From: Bradyrhizobium sp. JYMT SZCCT0180
GTDB lineage: Bacteria; Pseudomonadota; Alphaproteobacteria; Rhizobiales; Xanthobacteraceae
Assembly: GCF_018130165.1 (NCBI RefSeq)
Contig: NZ_JAFCLZ010000037.1
Coordinates: 1-64,000, forward strand
Direction of reading: 5' to 3'
DNA: 64,000 nt
Positions 8,134-17,037 of the stretch are shown in pieces. A model generated the notes under the pieces. It was not told the DNA's origin. It was given only the letters and a program-made list of their open reading frames with translations, and did no database searches. Position numbers and translations under genes: made by a program. Each line of letters starts with the position of its first letter. The stretch's first letter is position 1.

Positions 8134-8264
8134 GGCACGCTCCCTTGCGCCACTCGTCATAATTTGCGGCAACAGACAGACGCCGACGGGGAGCGAAAGT
8201 TCCACTTGCGAAGCGGCAAGAGGACGAGCCTTCGGGGAATTCGCAGGAGAGTTTGCGCCCGGCG

Positions 8265-9683
8265 CTAAACCGCCGGCACGATCTTCCCGGGATTGAAGAT
8301 GTTTTGCGGATCGAGCGCCTTCTTCAGCGCGCGCATGGCGTCGATCGCCTCATCACCGAGTTCGGCTTTCAGGTATTTCTGCTTGCCCTGTCCGATGCCG
8401 TGTTCGCCGGTGCAAGTGCCGCCCATCGCCTGCGCGCGCTCGACCAGGCGGTGCATGAAATCCTCGCCGCGGGCCATCTCGTCGGCGTTGTCGACGTCGC
8501 AGACCAGCGAGCAGTGGAAATTGCCGTCGCCGACATGGCCGACGATCGGCGACAGCAGATTGAGCCGCTTCAGATCCTCCTCGGTCTCGGTGACGCAATC
8601 GGCCAGCCGCGAGATCGGCACACAGACGTCGGTCGCGACCACGCCGGCGCCGGGACGCAGCGCCTTCACCGACCAATAGGCGTCGTGCCGCGCCTGCCAG
8701 AGCTTGGTGCGGTCCTCCGGCTTGGTGGTCCAGGTGAAATCACCGCCACCGCATTCGCCGGCAATTTCCTTGAAATTCTTCGACTGCTCTGCGACCTCAT
8801 TGGCGCTGCCGTGGAATTCCAGCAGCAGCAGCGGCGTCTCCGGCAGCGTCAGCTTCGAATAGGAATTGCAGGCGCGCACCTGCTCGGCGTTGAGCAGTTC
8901 GATGCGCGCGACGGGAATGCCGGTTTGAATTGCAAGGATCGTCGCCTGGCAGGCGCCGCGCACCGTCTCGAACGAACAGGCGGCGGCGGCGATCGTCTCG
9001 GGAATGCCGCGCAGTTTTATCGTGAGTTCGGAGATGATGCCGAGCGTGCCCTCCGCGCCGACGAACAGATGCGTCAGATCGTAACCGGCGGAGGATTTCT
9101 TCGCCCGCGTGCCCGTGGTGATGATCTCGCCGTCGCCGCGCACGACCTTCAGCGCCAACACGTTGTCGCGCATGGTGCCGTAGCGTACCGCGTTGGTGCC
9201 GGAGGCGCGGGTCGAGGCCATGCCGCCGAGCGAGGCGTCGGCGCCGGGGTCGATCGGGAAAAACACGCCCTGATCGCGCAGATGCTCGTTCAGCGCCTTG
9301 CGGGTCACACCGGGCTGGATCACGCAGTCGAGGTCGTCGGCGTGGACTTCCAGGATCTTGTTCATGTCGCGCAGATCGATGCAGACGCCGCCGGCCGGCG
9401 CATTGACCTGCCCCTCCAGCGAGGTGCCGGTGCCGAACGCGATCACGGGAACGGTATGCCTGGCGCAAATCCGCACCACATCCTGGATATCGACGGTTTC
9501 CAACGCCATTACCACGGCATCGGGCGGCTGGTTCGGCAGCCAGGTGGTGGTATGTCCGTGCTGTTCGCGCACCGCCTGCGAGGTGATCAGCCGGTTGCCG
9601 AACCGCGCCGCCAGCGCCTCAACGGCGCTTGCCAGCGCCTGCGGCTCCGGCCGCTTCTCATTGCCCGATATCGTCATCGCCAC
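8265..9683 (-). CDS. FAD-linked D-lactate/glycolate-type dehydrogenase
   Basis: 472 residues. FAD-binding type-4 domain in the N-terminal half (GTGTSLEGQ, DPGADASLGGMASTRASGT, GAEGTLGII) and an FAD-oxidase C-terminal domain (VGHVGDGNFH, TGEHGIGQGKQKYL, LDPQNIFNPGKI). These are the hallmarks of D-lactate dehydrogenase (cytochrome) and glycolate oxidase GlcD. GTG 9683 lies 8 nt after GGAGG and is preferred to ATG 9677. The exact 2-hydroxyacid substrate cannot be read from sequence. The thioesterase gene starts divergently about 80 bp away. Confidence 0.88.
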   Translation of the reverse strand: MAMTISGNEKRPEPQALASAVEALAARFGNRLITSQAVREQHGHTTTWLPNQPPDAVVMALETVDIQDVVRICARHTVPVIAFGTGTSLEGQVNAPAGGVCIDLRDMNKILEVHADDLDCVIQPGVTRKALNEHLRDQGVFFPIDPGADASLGGMASTRASGTNAVRYGTMRDNVLALKVVRGDGEIITTGTRAKKSSAGYDLTHLFVGAEGTLGIISELTIKLRGIPETIAAAACSFETVRGACQATILAIQTGIPVARIELLNAEQVRACNSYSKLTLPETPLLLLEFHGSANEVAEQSKNFKEIAGECGGGDFTWTTKPEDRTKLWQARHDAYWSVKALRPGAGVVATDVCVPISRLADCVTETEEDLKRLNLLSPIVGHVGDGNFHCSLVCDVDNADEMARGEDFMHRLVERAQAMGGTCTGEHGIGQGKQKYLKAELGDEAIDAMRALKKALDPQNIFNPGKIVPAV

Positions 9684-9762
9684 GCAAAATTCCTCCCGGC
9701 TTTGAGTGGACCGTGGCAAAGGATATATGAGGGGTCAAGAGAGATCGGCCAAACAGGGATGG

Positions 9763-10290
9763 ATGATGACTTCAGCTTCAGCCGCCAAAAATAACCTATC
9801 CGAAATGCCCCTGCCTTCCGCACCGTTTCTGTCGTCGGTGATGCAGATCGAGCCGCAATGGATCGATTACAACGGCCATCTCAACATGGCCTACTACAAC
9901 GTGATGATGGACCGCGCGATCGACCAGATGTGGCTGCATCTCGGGATCGGCCCTGCGTACATGAAGGAGCGCCATGGCTCGACCTTCACCGCCGAATGCC
10001 ATGTGCGGTATTTGCGCGAGATTCACCTCGGCGATCCCGTGCAGGTCACGGTCTATCTGCTCGCGGCCGACGAGAAACGCATTCATACGTTTGAAGAGCT
10101 GCGTCACGCCACCGAGGGCTGGATCTCCGCGACTTCGGAGAACATGACCATTCACATCGACATGAACGCGCGCAAGGCCGCGCCGTTTCCGCCCGATATC
10201 CGCGCCCGCATCCAGGCGGTGGTGGATAGCCACGCGGCCATTCCACGTCCCGAGGGCATCGGCCGAAAGGTGGCGATGCCCTCGAAATAG
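9763..10290 (+). CDS. Hotdog-fold acyl-CoA thioesterase family protein
   Basis: 175 residues from ATG 9763, immediately after AGGGATGG. The core begins QWIDYNGHLNMAYY, with the DYNGH-type catalytic segment of 4-hydroxybenzoyl-CoA-thioesterase-like hotdog enzymes, and continues with AECHVRYLREIHLGDPVQV and FEELRHATEGWISATSENM. It probably hydrolyses a short acyl-CoA; homologues often occur with carnitine catabolism genes, which are absent here. Transcribed divergently from the FAD dehydrogenase. Confidence 0.82.
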   Translation: MMTSASAAKNNLSEMPLPSAPFLSSVMQIEPQWIDYNGHLNMAYYNVMMDRAIDQMWLHLGIGPAYMKERHGSTFTAECHVRYLREIHLGDPVQVTVYLLAADEKRIHTFEELRHATEGWISATSENMTIHIDMNARKAAPFPPDIRARIQAVVDSHAAIPRPEGIGRKVAMPSK

Positions 10291-10303
10291 CGCTGCATGC
10301 GAT

Positions 10304-10425
10304 CGTCATCCTGAGGTGCGAGCGCAGCGAGCCTCGAAGGATGGGCCACGGGCCGTACATCCTTCGAGGCGCGCAAGGGCGCGCACCTCCCGAGCGAACG
10401 CAAGCGCGTTCGTCCGGGGATGACG
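10304..10425. repeat. Palindromic intergenic repeat element
   Basis: The outer arms CGTCATCC (10304-10311) and GGATGACG (10418-10425) pair perfectly. Inside, CCTCGAAGGATG (10332-10343) pairs with CATCCTTCGAGG (10358-10369). Nested structures beginning with GTCATCC and ending in GGATGAC are typical of the multicopy palindromic elements of Bradyrhizobium-type genomes. It separates two convergent genes. Confidence 0.8.
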
Positions 10426-10439
10426 GGAGATAGAGCGGG

Positions 10440-10613
10440 CTAAACCTGTCCTCGCCCGCGCACCAGGCCGACCACCGCCGAGACCAGGAACAGGATGATG
10501 GCGATGAAGAAGATCGCCTTGGCGATTTCGACCGAGGCGCCGGCGATGCCGCCGAAGCCCAGAATGCCTGCGATCAGCGCGACGACCAGAAACGTAACGA
10601 CCCAGCTCAGCAT
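10440..10613 (-). CDS. DUF1328 small membrane protein
   Basis: 57 residues, two predicted transmembrane helices (VVTFLVVALIAGILGFGGIA and IAKAIFFIAIILFLVSAVVG) ending in RGRGQV. This is the complete DUF1328 pattern. ATG 10613 follows AGAGGT by a normal spacing; the longer frame to 10670 adds a basic tail not found in the family. Members are small inner-membrane proteins often induced by stress; the molecular role is unknown. Confidence 0.88.
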   Translation of the reverse strand: MLSWVVTFLVVALIAGILGFGGIAGASVEIAKAIFFIAIILFLVSAVVGLVRGRGQV

Positions 10614-10895
10614 GACACGACCTCTGTTTGGTTGCGATCGGCGCGGCCCGGACGGCTCGCACCAGCTCATGCCAAAACAATCCGGCCCGAAAGCGATGGT
10701 TCCTGGGTGCGAAACCGGGAATATTTGTCAACAAGGCGGAACAAAATCGCGGGGGGCCTGCCAAAATCGGTCGCGGGATAACGCCGGATTAAACCTGTCA
10801 AAACGGCCGGACAGGCCCTATATGGCCCTTAATCCCTGCTAAGAAGGCTCCCCTTCACCGCCTCACGGTGCCATCGTGGGGACAAGACGATTCGC

Positions 10896-13541
10896 ATGAC
10901 AGAGCCGAGCAAGCTGCCCCATCACGGCGTTCCCGAGCACCAGCCCGCAGCTGGCGGCATCGCCGCGCGTGCGCGCGCCACGGCGGCCCCGCAATATCTC
11001 AGCGGGCTCAATCCGGAGCAGCGCGACGCCGTCGTGACGCTGGACGGCCCGGTGCTGGTACTGGCCGGCGCCGGCACCGGCAAAACGCGCGTGCTGACCA
11101 CGCGCATCGCCCATATCCTGAGCCAGGGCCGGGCGCGCCCGCACGAAATCCTCTCCGTGACTTTCACCAACAAGGCCGCGCGCGAGATGAAGCTGCGGCT
11201 CGGCCAGATGCTCGGCCAGGCCGTCGAAGGCATGCCGTGGCTCGGCACCTTCCACTCGATCGGCGGGCGCATCCTGCGCTACCACGCCGAACTGGTGCAG
11301 CTGAAATCCAATTTCACCGTGCTCGACGTCGACGACCAGGTCCGCCTGCTCAAGCAATTGCTGCAGGCCGAGAACATCGACGACAAGCGCTGGCCGGCGC
11401 GGATGCTGGCCGGCCTGATCGACGGCTGGAAGAACCGCGGCCTGACGCCTGCGCAGGTGCCGGCGGGCGAAGCCGCCGTGTTCGGCAACGGCAAGGGCGG
11501 CAAGCTTTACGCCAGCTATCAGGAGCGGCTGAAGGTCCTCAACGCCGCCGATTTCGGCGATCTGTTGCTGGAGAACATCCGCCTGTTCCGCGAGCACCCT
11601 GACGTGCTGCGGCAATACCAGAGCCGGTTCAAGTTCATTCTGGTCGACGAATATCAGGACACCAACGTCGCGCAATATCTGTGGCTGCGGCTGCTGTCGC
11701 AGGCGCCGTCGTCACCCTCCAAGGCGCAAGCCCTGGCTGCGGTCATTCCGGGCTCGCTTGATCCTGTCGTCGTTCCGGGGCGCGTCGAAGACGCGAACTC
11801 CGATGTGGAATTGCACATCGGAGAATCTCGAGGTGAAGAGGACTCATCTCGAGATTCCGGGTTCGCGCCTGTCGGCGCGCCCCGGAATGACGAGAGAAAC
11901 CTCGCTCCCTCCTCGCCCCTCAAAAACATCTGCTGCGTCGGCGACGACGACCAGTCGATCTATGGCTGGCGCGGTGCCGAGGTCGACAACATCCTGCGCT
12001 TCGATCACGATTTCCCGGGCGCCAAGGTTATCAGACTCGAACGCAACTACCGTTCCACCGGCCATATCCTCGCCGCCGCCTCGCATCTGATCGCGCATAA
12101 TGAAGGCCGGCTCGGCAAGACGCTGCGCACCGAGGACGCCCTCGGCGAGAAGGTCACCGTGACCGGCTCCTGGGATTCGGAAGAGGAAGCCCGCGCCATC
12201 GGCGAGGAGATCGAGGAGCTGCAGCGCGCCGGCGAGAACCTCAACGAGGTCGCGATCCTGGTGCGGGCCTCGTTCCAGATGCGCGAATTCGAAGATCGTT
12301 TTGTCACGCTCGGCCTGCCCTATCGCGTGATCGGTGGTCCCAGATTCTACGAGCGCGCCGAAATCCGCGACGCGCTGGCGTATTTGCGCGTGATCAATTC
12401 GCCGGCGGATGATCTCGCCTTCGAGCGCATCGTCAACGTACCCAAGCGCGGACTCGGCGACGCCACCGTGCAGATGCTGCACGACCACGCCCGCAAGCGC
12501 CGCATTCCCTTGTTCGAGGCCGCCCGCGCCGTGGTCGAGACCGACGAGTTGAAGCCGAAGGCGCGCGGGTCCTTGCGCGATCTCATCCTGCATTTCGACC
12601 GCTGGCGCGCCCAGCGCGAGGTCACCAGGCATACGGAGCTCGCCGAAATCGTGCTCGACGAAAGCGGCTATACCGAGATGTGGCAGAAGGACCGCTCCGC
12701 GGATGCCGCCGGACGGCTCGATAACCTCAAGGAGCTGGTGCGCTCGATGGAAGAGTTCGAAAACCTGCAGGGTTTCCTCGAACACATCTCGCTGGTGATG
12801 GACCGCGACGGCGGCGCCGAGGAAGAAGCCGTGTCGCTGATGACGCTGCATTCGGCCAAGGGTCTCGAATTCGACAACGTGTTCCTGCCCGGCTGGGAGG
12901 AAGGCCTGTTTCCGAGCCAGCGCACGCTCGACGAACAGGGCCGCGCCGGCCTCGAAGAAGAACGTCGCCTCGCCCATGTCGGGCTGACCCGCGCCCGCCG
13001 CCGCGCCAAATTATACTTTGCCACCAACCGCCGCATTCACGGCACCTGGTCGACCACGATCCCGTCGCGCTTCCTCGACGAATTGCCGGCTGACAATGTC
13101 GAGATCACGGAATCCAAGGGCGGCTCGGGCTGGGGCGGCAGCGGTGGCTACGGCGCCTCCCGCTTCGACAACGTGGAATCCTTCGGCTCCAGCTACACCA
13201 CGCCGGGCTGGCAGCGCGCGCAGGCCAATCGCGCGCGCAACAATCAAGGAGGCCGTCACGGCCAGACCCGCGACGGGTTTGAGGAAAGCCAATCGTCATT
13301 CTCATCCTCCGGCGACGCGCGCGGCGGCTTCTCCCGCACCAAGCGTGGGCCGATGGTGATCGAGGGCGAACTGGTCGCCAAATCCACCGGCACCGTTTCG
13401 GAATTCTCGCTCGACGACCGCGTCTTCCACCAGAAATTCGGCTACGGCAACGTCGTGAAAATCGACGGCAACAAGCTCACCATCGCGTTCGAGAAAGCCG
13501 GCGAGAAGAAGGTGGTCGATAGTTTTGTGGAGCGGGTGTGA
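10896..13541 (+). CDS. uvrD: UvrD/PcrA-type ATP-dependent DNA helicase with an in-frame repeat insertion
   Basis: 881 residues. Superfamily 1A helicase motifs are in order: Walker A GAGTGKT (58-64), Walker B VDEYQDT (about 250), DDDQSIYGWRG (about 350), LERNYRST, and VSLMTLHSAKGLEFDNVF. It acts in DNA repair and replication-fork maintenance. Residues about 270-336 do not belong to the family: they are encoded by a palindromic repeat inserted between the two duplicated segments APSSPSK (270-276) and APSSPLK (337-343). The insertion adds 67 codons and keeps the frame. A Gly/Ser-rich linker precedes a C-terminal tudor-like segment (DRVFHQKFGYGNVVKIDGNK). Confidence 0.93.
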   Translation: MTEPSKLPHHGVPEHQPAAGGIAARARATAAPQYLSGLNPEQRDAVVTLDGPVLVLAGAGTGKTRVLTTRIAHILSQGRARPHEILSVTFTNKAAREMKLRLGQMLGQAVEGMPWLGTFHSIGGRILRYHAELVQLKSNFTVLDVDDQVRLLKQLLQAENIDDKRWPARMLAGLIDGWKNRGLTPAQVPAGEAAVFGNGKGGKLYASYQERLKVLNAADFGDLLLENIRLFREHPDVLRQYQSRFKFILVDEYQDTNVAQYLWLRLLSQAPSSPSKAQALAAVIPGSLDPVVVPGRVEDANSDVELHIGESRGEEDSSRDSGFAPVGAPRNDERNLAPSSPLKNICCVGDDDQSIYGWRGAEVDNILRFDHDFPGAKVIRLERNYRSTGHILAAASHLIAHNEGRLGKTLRTEDALGEKVTVTGSWDSEEEARAIGEEIEELQRAGENLNEVAILVRASFQMREFEDRFVTLGLPYRVIGGPRFYERAEIRDALAYLRVINSPADDLAFERIVNVPKRGLGDATVQMLHDHARKRRIPLFEAARAVVETDELKPKARGSLRDLILHFDRWRAQREVTRHTELAEIVLDESGYTEMWQKDRSADAAGRLDNLKELVRSMEEFENLQGFLEHISLVMDRDGGAEEEAVSLMTLHSAKGLEFDNVFLPGWEEGLFPSQRTLDEQGRAGLEEERRLAHVGLTRARRRAKLYFATNRRIHGTWSTTIPSRFLDELPADNVEITESKGGSGWGGSGGYGASRFDNVESFGSSYTTPGWQRAQANRARNNQGGRHGQTRDGFEESQSSFSSSGDARGGFSRTKRGPMVIEGELVAKSTGTVSEFSLDDRVFHQKFGYGNVVKIDGNKLTIAFEKAGEKKVVDSFVERV
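11767..11894. repeat. Palindromic repeat element inserted inside the helicase gene
   Basis: The left end reads TCGTCGTTCCGGGGCGCG and the right end, on the other strand, reads TCGTCATTCCGGGGCGCG. Internal hairpins include CGATGTG/CACATCG. An additional partial arm, GTCATTCCGGGCTCGC, precedes it at 11742. This is the same class of element as those in intergenic DNA of this window, but here it is translated. Total inserted DNA, judged from the duplicated APSSP codons, is 201 bp. Confidence 0.85.
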
Positions 13542-13606
13542 ATTCCTACTTGACCCGGTCTGGCCGCGACTGGCTTTCCGTCATATAGTTCGACGGGGAG
13601 GCAGTG

Positions 13607-13800
13607 ATGCTGAGGGACAGCCGTGATATTATAAGACGCTGGAGCAGGATGGCTTCAGACTGGTTAGCGTAAGAGGATCGCACCATAAGTTTCGTCATCC
13701 GGTATCGAACAAGATGACCATCGTCACTCATCCGAAGCGAGATATGCCAATTGGCACAGTCCGCGCGATTTACCGCCAGGTTGGCTGGGACAGGGATTAG
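13607..13800 (+). pseudogene. hicA: hicA toxin gene with a one-base frameshift
   Basis: ATG 13607 follows GGGGAGG and opens MLRDSRDII, the usual HicA start, but the frame then ends at a TAA about 14 codons later. The rest of HicA continues in another frame from 13633: KTLEQDGFRLVSVRGSHHKF, then THPKRDMPIGTVRAIYRQVG, ending at TAG 13798-13800. One base, probably an A in the ATAAG run at 13631-13635, is missing. The catalytic His region (GSHHKF) is intact. HicA is a small double-stranded-RNA-binding-fold mRNA interferase. This may be a true inactivation, a sequencing error or ribosomal frameshifting. Confidence 0.8.
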
Positions 13801-13809
13801 GAGTTCGCG

Positions 13810-14103
13810 ATGCCGCATTACATCGCATTGATCCATAAAGATCCGGACAGTTGCTACGGCGTATCGTTCCCCGATATTCCCGGCGTATTCACTGCCGGCG
13901 ACACCGTCGACGAAGCCATGCAACAGGCGCGTGAAGTCCTGCAATTTGCTGCGGAGGACTGGACCAACCCTGACGGCTCGACGGGCTTCAAAGCCCCAAG
14001 CACCATCGACGAACTTCGCAATAACCCGGAATTTCTTGAAGAAGCAAAAGACGCTGTGGTTGCGTTCGTCGAATATCCTGCTCGCGCTCACGCAGCGGAG
14101 TAA
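13810..14103 (+). CDS. hicB: HicB-family antitoxin
   Basis: 97 residues. The N-terminal RNase-H-like HicB domain is clear (HYIALIHKDPDSCYGVSFPD, IPGVFTAGDTVDEAMQQARE), with an ELRNNPEFLEEAKDA helix towards the C-terminus. It neutralises HicA by direct binding. It starts 9 bp after the hicA stop, with AGGAG in the gap, in the usual toxin-antitoxin order. No separate DNA-binding domain is obvious in the short C-terminus. The antitoxin frame is intact although the toxin frame is broken. Confidence 0.88.
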   Translation: MPHYIALIHKDPDSCYGVSFPDIPGVFTAGDTVDEAMQQAREVLQFAAEDWTNPDGSTGFKAPSTIDELRNNPEFLEEAKDAVVAFVEYPARAHAAE

Positions 14104-14433
14104 GGAGCCGGCATCAGACCTTGCCACGGTCATTTCATCGTTCGGAACCCTGGCTCTACGAACTCAGCACGGAACCGAAAATCCATTCAATCGCAATCGC
14201 TTACACGCCCGCACAAGTTGCCGGCAAGGAGCGGGAGCGATCAAATCAATTCCGGTGAACGCGACGACATCCCGGACCAGATGGCGCACCGCGTGCTGCC
14301 TTTCCGCGGTCATCCCAGCCCTCGCCTTGAGGCCGCACAGGATCGCGCACGATACCAAACGAAAACCTTGCGCTCGATATGCCGCGAGTGATCAACTCTC
14401 GAACCGGAATGCTCCTGCACGGTTGGAGAAAAC
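14104..14433. other. Intergenic, no gene recognised
   Basis: 330 bp between hicB and the ABC importer. Short frames on both strands have low-quality composition and no family likeness. The promoter of the importer operon must lie here, but I could not pick out convincing -35/-10 boxes. GGAGAAAAC directly before 14434 is the ribosome-binding site. Confidence 0.5.
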
Positions 14434-16023
14434 ATGATGTTCAAGAAGATTGCGATCGTGGCTGGTTTGGGACTGGCGCTATCAGTCACGGCGGAGGCCC
14501 AGACGCCACGCAAGGGCGGCACCATTCGGATGACGGCGCCCTATGGCTCGAGTTTCACCAGCATGGACATTCATACGACGCAGCGCGCCCAGGACGAGAT
14601 CGTCGCCAAGGGCCTGCATCGGTCGCTCTACATTTGGGACTCGGCCGAGGGCAAGCCGGTTCCGGAGCTCGCCAAGGAGGCCATCGTCTCGGGCGGAGGT
14701 CTTGTTTATACCTTCAAGCTGCGCGACGACGCCTATTTCCACCATGGTCGCAAGATGACGGCTGACGACGTCATCTGGAGCTACAACCGCATCATGGACG
14801 GCGCCAAGGCCTATCCCGGCGCGCGTTTTGTCCGAATGATCGAGGGCGCCTCCGAGGTCGAGAAGGGCAAAGCCAAGGAAATCTCCGGCCTGAAGAAAAT
14901 CGACGATTTCACGCTCGAAATGAAGCTGACCGAGAAGGTCGATCCGGGCTTCTACTTCTTCACCGCGCTGACTTCGATCTATCCGGCCGACGAGGGCGCC
15001 AAGGACAGCTTCATCCAGAAGCCGATCGGCCTTGGGCCGTTCAAGTTCGTCGAGCACGTGCCGGGATCGCGCGTCGTGCTGGAGCGGTTTGACAAGTTCT
15101 ACAAGCCCGGCAAGCCGTACGCCGACAAGATGATCGTGTCGATCATGGGCGAAGCCGCGGCGCGCGATGTCGCCTTCCGTAACAAGGAAATCGACACCTC
15201 GGTGCTCGGACCCGCGCAGTACGTCGCCTATCAGGCCGACCCCGCCCTCAAGGGTACCATCGTCGAAGTCGCCGAGGTCTTCACGCGCTACATGGGCATC
15301 AATCCTTCATTCAAACCGTTCTCCGACAAGCGGGTGCGGCAGGCCATCAACCACGCGATCGATGCCGATCTGATCATCAGCAAGCTGGTCAAGAACAAGG
15401 CCTATCGCGCCACGAGCTGGCTGCCTTTGACCTCCCCCGCCTACGACAAGACCATGAAGCCCTACGCCTTCGATCCCGCGAAAGCAAAACAGCTGCTCGC
15501 GGATGCGGGCTATCCCACCGGCTTTGAATTCGAATGGACGGCGAGCCAGAATGAAAGCTGGGGCCTGCCGATCGTCGAGGCCATCATCCCGATGCTCGAC
15601 AGGGTGGGCATCAAGGTGAAGGTCAAGCAGGTCGAAACCGCCGTGCTGGCGGAGGTCGCCCGCAAGGGCGAATTCCAGGCCTTCATCTATTCCCAGGCCA
15701 CCGGCCCGGACCCTCAGGCCGCGCTGAAATGCTTCCACTCGGCGACGCCGCAATCGGCCTGCAACTACACGGCTTTCAAGAACGCGGATTTCGACAAGCT
15801 GCTCGATGAGGCCGGGCAGACCGACGACGCCGCAAAGCGCGTCCAGCTGCTGCAAAAGGCCAATGCCCTGCTCTATGACGAAGCGCCGGTGTGGTTCTTC
15901 AACTACAACAAGGCGGTCATGGCGGTGCAGCCCTGGCTGAAGGGGATTCAGTTGAACGCGACCGAACTGACGCATCAGAATGTCGAAGACCTCTGGGTCG
16001 CCGAGACCTCGCCCGCCAAATGA
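14434..16023 (+). CDS. ABC importer substrate-binding protein, family 5 (peptide/nickel type)
   Basis: 529 residues. Signal peptide MMFKKIAIVAGLGLALSVTA, cleaved near AEA-QTP. The mature part shows family-5 features: RKGGTIRMTAPYG at the start, the central YTFKLRDDAYFHHGRKMTAD segment, and NHAIDADLIISKLVKNKA. It should bind peptides or similar solutes in the periplasm and deliver them to the permease pair that follows. It is the first gene of a five-gene operon; 78 bp with a long hairpin separate it from the first permease. The ligand cannot be read from sequence. Confidence 0.92.
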   Translation: MMFKKIAIVAGLGLALSVTAEAQTPRKGGTIRMTAPYGSSFTSMDIHTTQRAQDEIVAKGLHRSLYIWDSAEGKPVPELAKEAIVSGGGLVYTFKLRDDAYFHHGRKMTADDVIWSYNRIMDGAKAYPGARFVRMIEGASEVEKGKAKEISGLKKIDDFTLEMKLTEKVDPGFYFFTALTSIYPADEGAKDSFIQKPIGLGPFKFVEHVPGSRVVLERFDKFYKPGKPYADKMIVSIMGEAAARDVAFRNKEIDTSVLGPAQYVAYQADPALKGTIVEVAEVFTRYMGINPSFKPFSDKRVRQAINHAIDADLIISKLVKNKAYRATSWLPLTSPAYDKTMKPYAFDPAKAKQLLADAGYPTGFEFEWTASQNESWGLPIVEAIIPMLDRVGIKVKVKQVETAVLAEVARKGEFQAFIYSQATGPDPQAALKCFHSATPQSACNYTAFKNADFDKLLDEAGQTDDAAKRVQLLQKANALLYDEAPVWFFNYNKAVMAVQPWLKGIQLNATELTHQNVEDLWVAETSPAK

Positions 16024-16046
16024 CCTAGAAGTGACACGCGCTCTCG

Positions 16047-16088
16047 CCCTCCCTCCATCGCAAAAACGCAAAAACGATAGAGGGAGGG
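16047..16088 (+). promoter_or_regulatory. Intercistronic hairpin between binding-protein and permease genes
   Basis: CCCTCCCTCCATCG (16047-16060) pairs with CGATAGAGGGAGGG (16075-16088) over 14 positions with one mismatch and a 14-nt A-rich loop. The right arm includes part of the Shine-Dalgarno region of the permease. Such hairpins commonly stabilise the upstream mRNA, or limit downstream translation, so that binding protein exceeds transporter. Confidence 0.7.
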
Positions 16089-16101
16089 AGGAACAGGCCT
16101 G

Positions 16102-17037
16102 ATGCTCTCGTTCGCGATCCGTCGAATCCTGCAAACCGTTCCGACCGTGCTGGCGGTCGTGCTGGTGATCTTCGTGCTGTTCAGCGTCGTGCCAGGCAGC
16201 ATCATATCGAGCATGAACGATGACGGACGGGGTCCGACGGACCCGCAGGTCGTGGAGCGCATGAAAAAACAGCTCGGCCTCGACGATCCCGTCTATATCC
16301 GCTTCGGCTCCTACGTCGCCAAGCTCGCGACCGGCGATTTCGGGACGTCGTTCCGCACGCGCGAGCCGGTCACGACCATGCTCGCCAAACGGATGTGGCC
16401 GACGCTGCAATTGATATTCGCGTCGATGACGTTTGCGATCGTGATCGGCGTACCGCTGGGTTTCATCGCGGCGCTGCGGCCGGGCAGCTTCGTCGACACG
16501 CTCTCGATGGTGCTGGCGGTGTCGGGGCTTTCAATGGCCAAATTCTGGCTCGGGCTGCTGCTGATGTACCTGTTTGCGTTGAAACTCGGCTGGCTGCCGA
16601 GTTTCGGCTATGGCGACGGCGGGCTCAAATACCTGATCCTGCCGGCCGTGACCCTCGGGGTCTCGCCGATGGCGCTGCTGGCGCGGACGACGCGCGCCGC
16701 CGTCCTCGAGATCATGACCGCGGATTTTGTCCGCACCGCGCGCTCGAAGGGCATGAGCGAAACCCGGGTCGTGAAGTGGCATGTGATGCGCAACGCGCTC
16801 GTCATCATCCTCACCACGATCGGCCTGCAGTTCGGCGCGTTGATGGGCCAGGCGGTGGTCGTCGAGAAACTGTTCTCCTGGCCGGGCATCGGCTCGCTGC
16901 TGGTCGACAGTGTCCTGCAGCGCGACCTTCCTGCCGTCCAGGGCTCCATCCTCGTCGTGGTGCTGTTCTTTCTGACCATCAATGTGTTGATCGACCTGCT
17001 CTATGGCGTGATCGATCCGAGGATCCGATACGCATGA
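16102..17037 (+). CDS. ABC importer permease, DppB-like
   Basis: 311 residues, about six transmembrane helices. The N-terminus (RRILQTVPTVLAVVLVIFVL) and the cytoplasmic coupling loop (ARSKGMSETRVVKWHVMRNA) match the first permease of peptide/nickel importers, and the C-terminus NVLIDLLYGVIDPRIRYA is canonical for this subunit. Its stop overlaps the next start (ATGA at 17034). It forms the channel with the product of 17034-17855. Confidence 0.92.
   Translation: MLSFAIRRILQTVPTVLAVVLVIFVLFSVVPGSIISSMNDDGRGPTDPQVVERMKKQLGLDDPVYIRFGSYVAKLATGDFGTSFRTREPVTTMLAKRMWPTLQLIFASMTFAIVIGVPLGFIAALRPGSFVDTLSMVLAVSGLSMAKFWLGLLLMYLFALKLGWLPSFGYGDGGLKYLILPAVTLGVSPMALLARTTRAAVLEIMTADFVRTARSKGMSETRVVKWHVMRNALVIILTTIGLQFGALMGQAVVVEKLFSWPGIGSLLVDSVLQRDLPAVQGSILVVVLFFLTINVLIDLLYGVIDPRIRYA

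Noticed and set aside
8253..9794. 513-codon plus-strand frame
   Set aside because: Antisense of the FAD dehydrogenase gene, which has all family motifs; the Arg/His-rich translation is a high-GC shadow.
13546..14133. 195-codon minus-strand frame
   Set aside because: Antisense of hicA and hicB, which are recognised on the plus strand.
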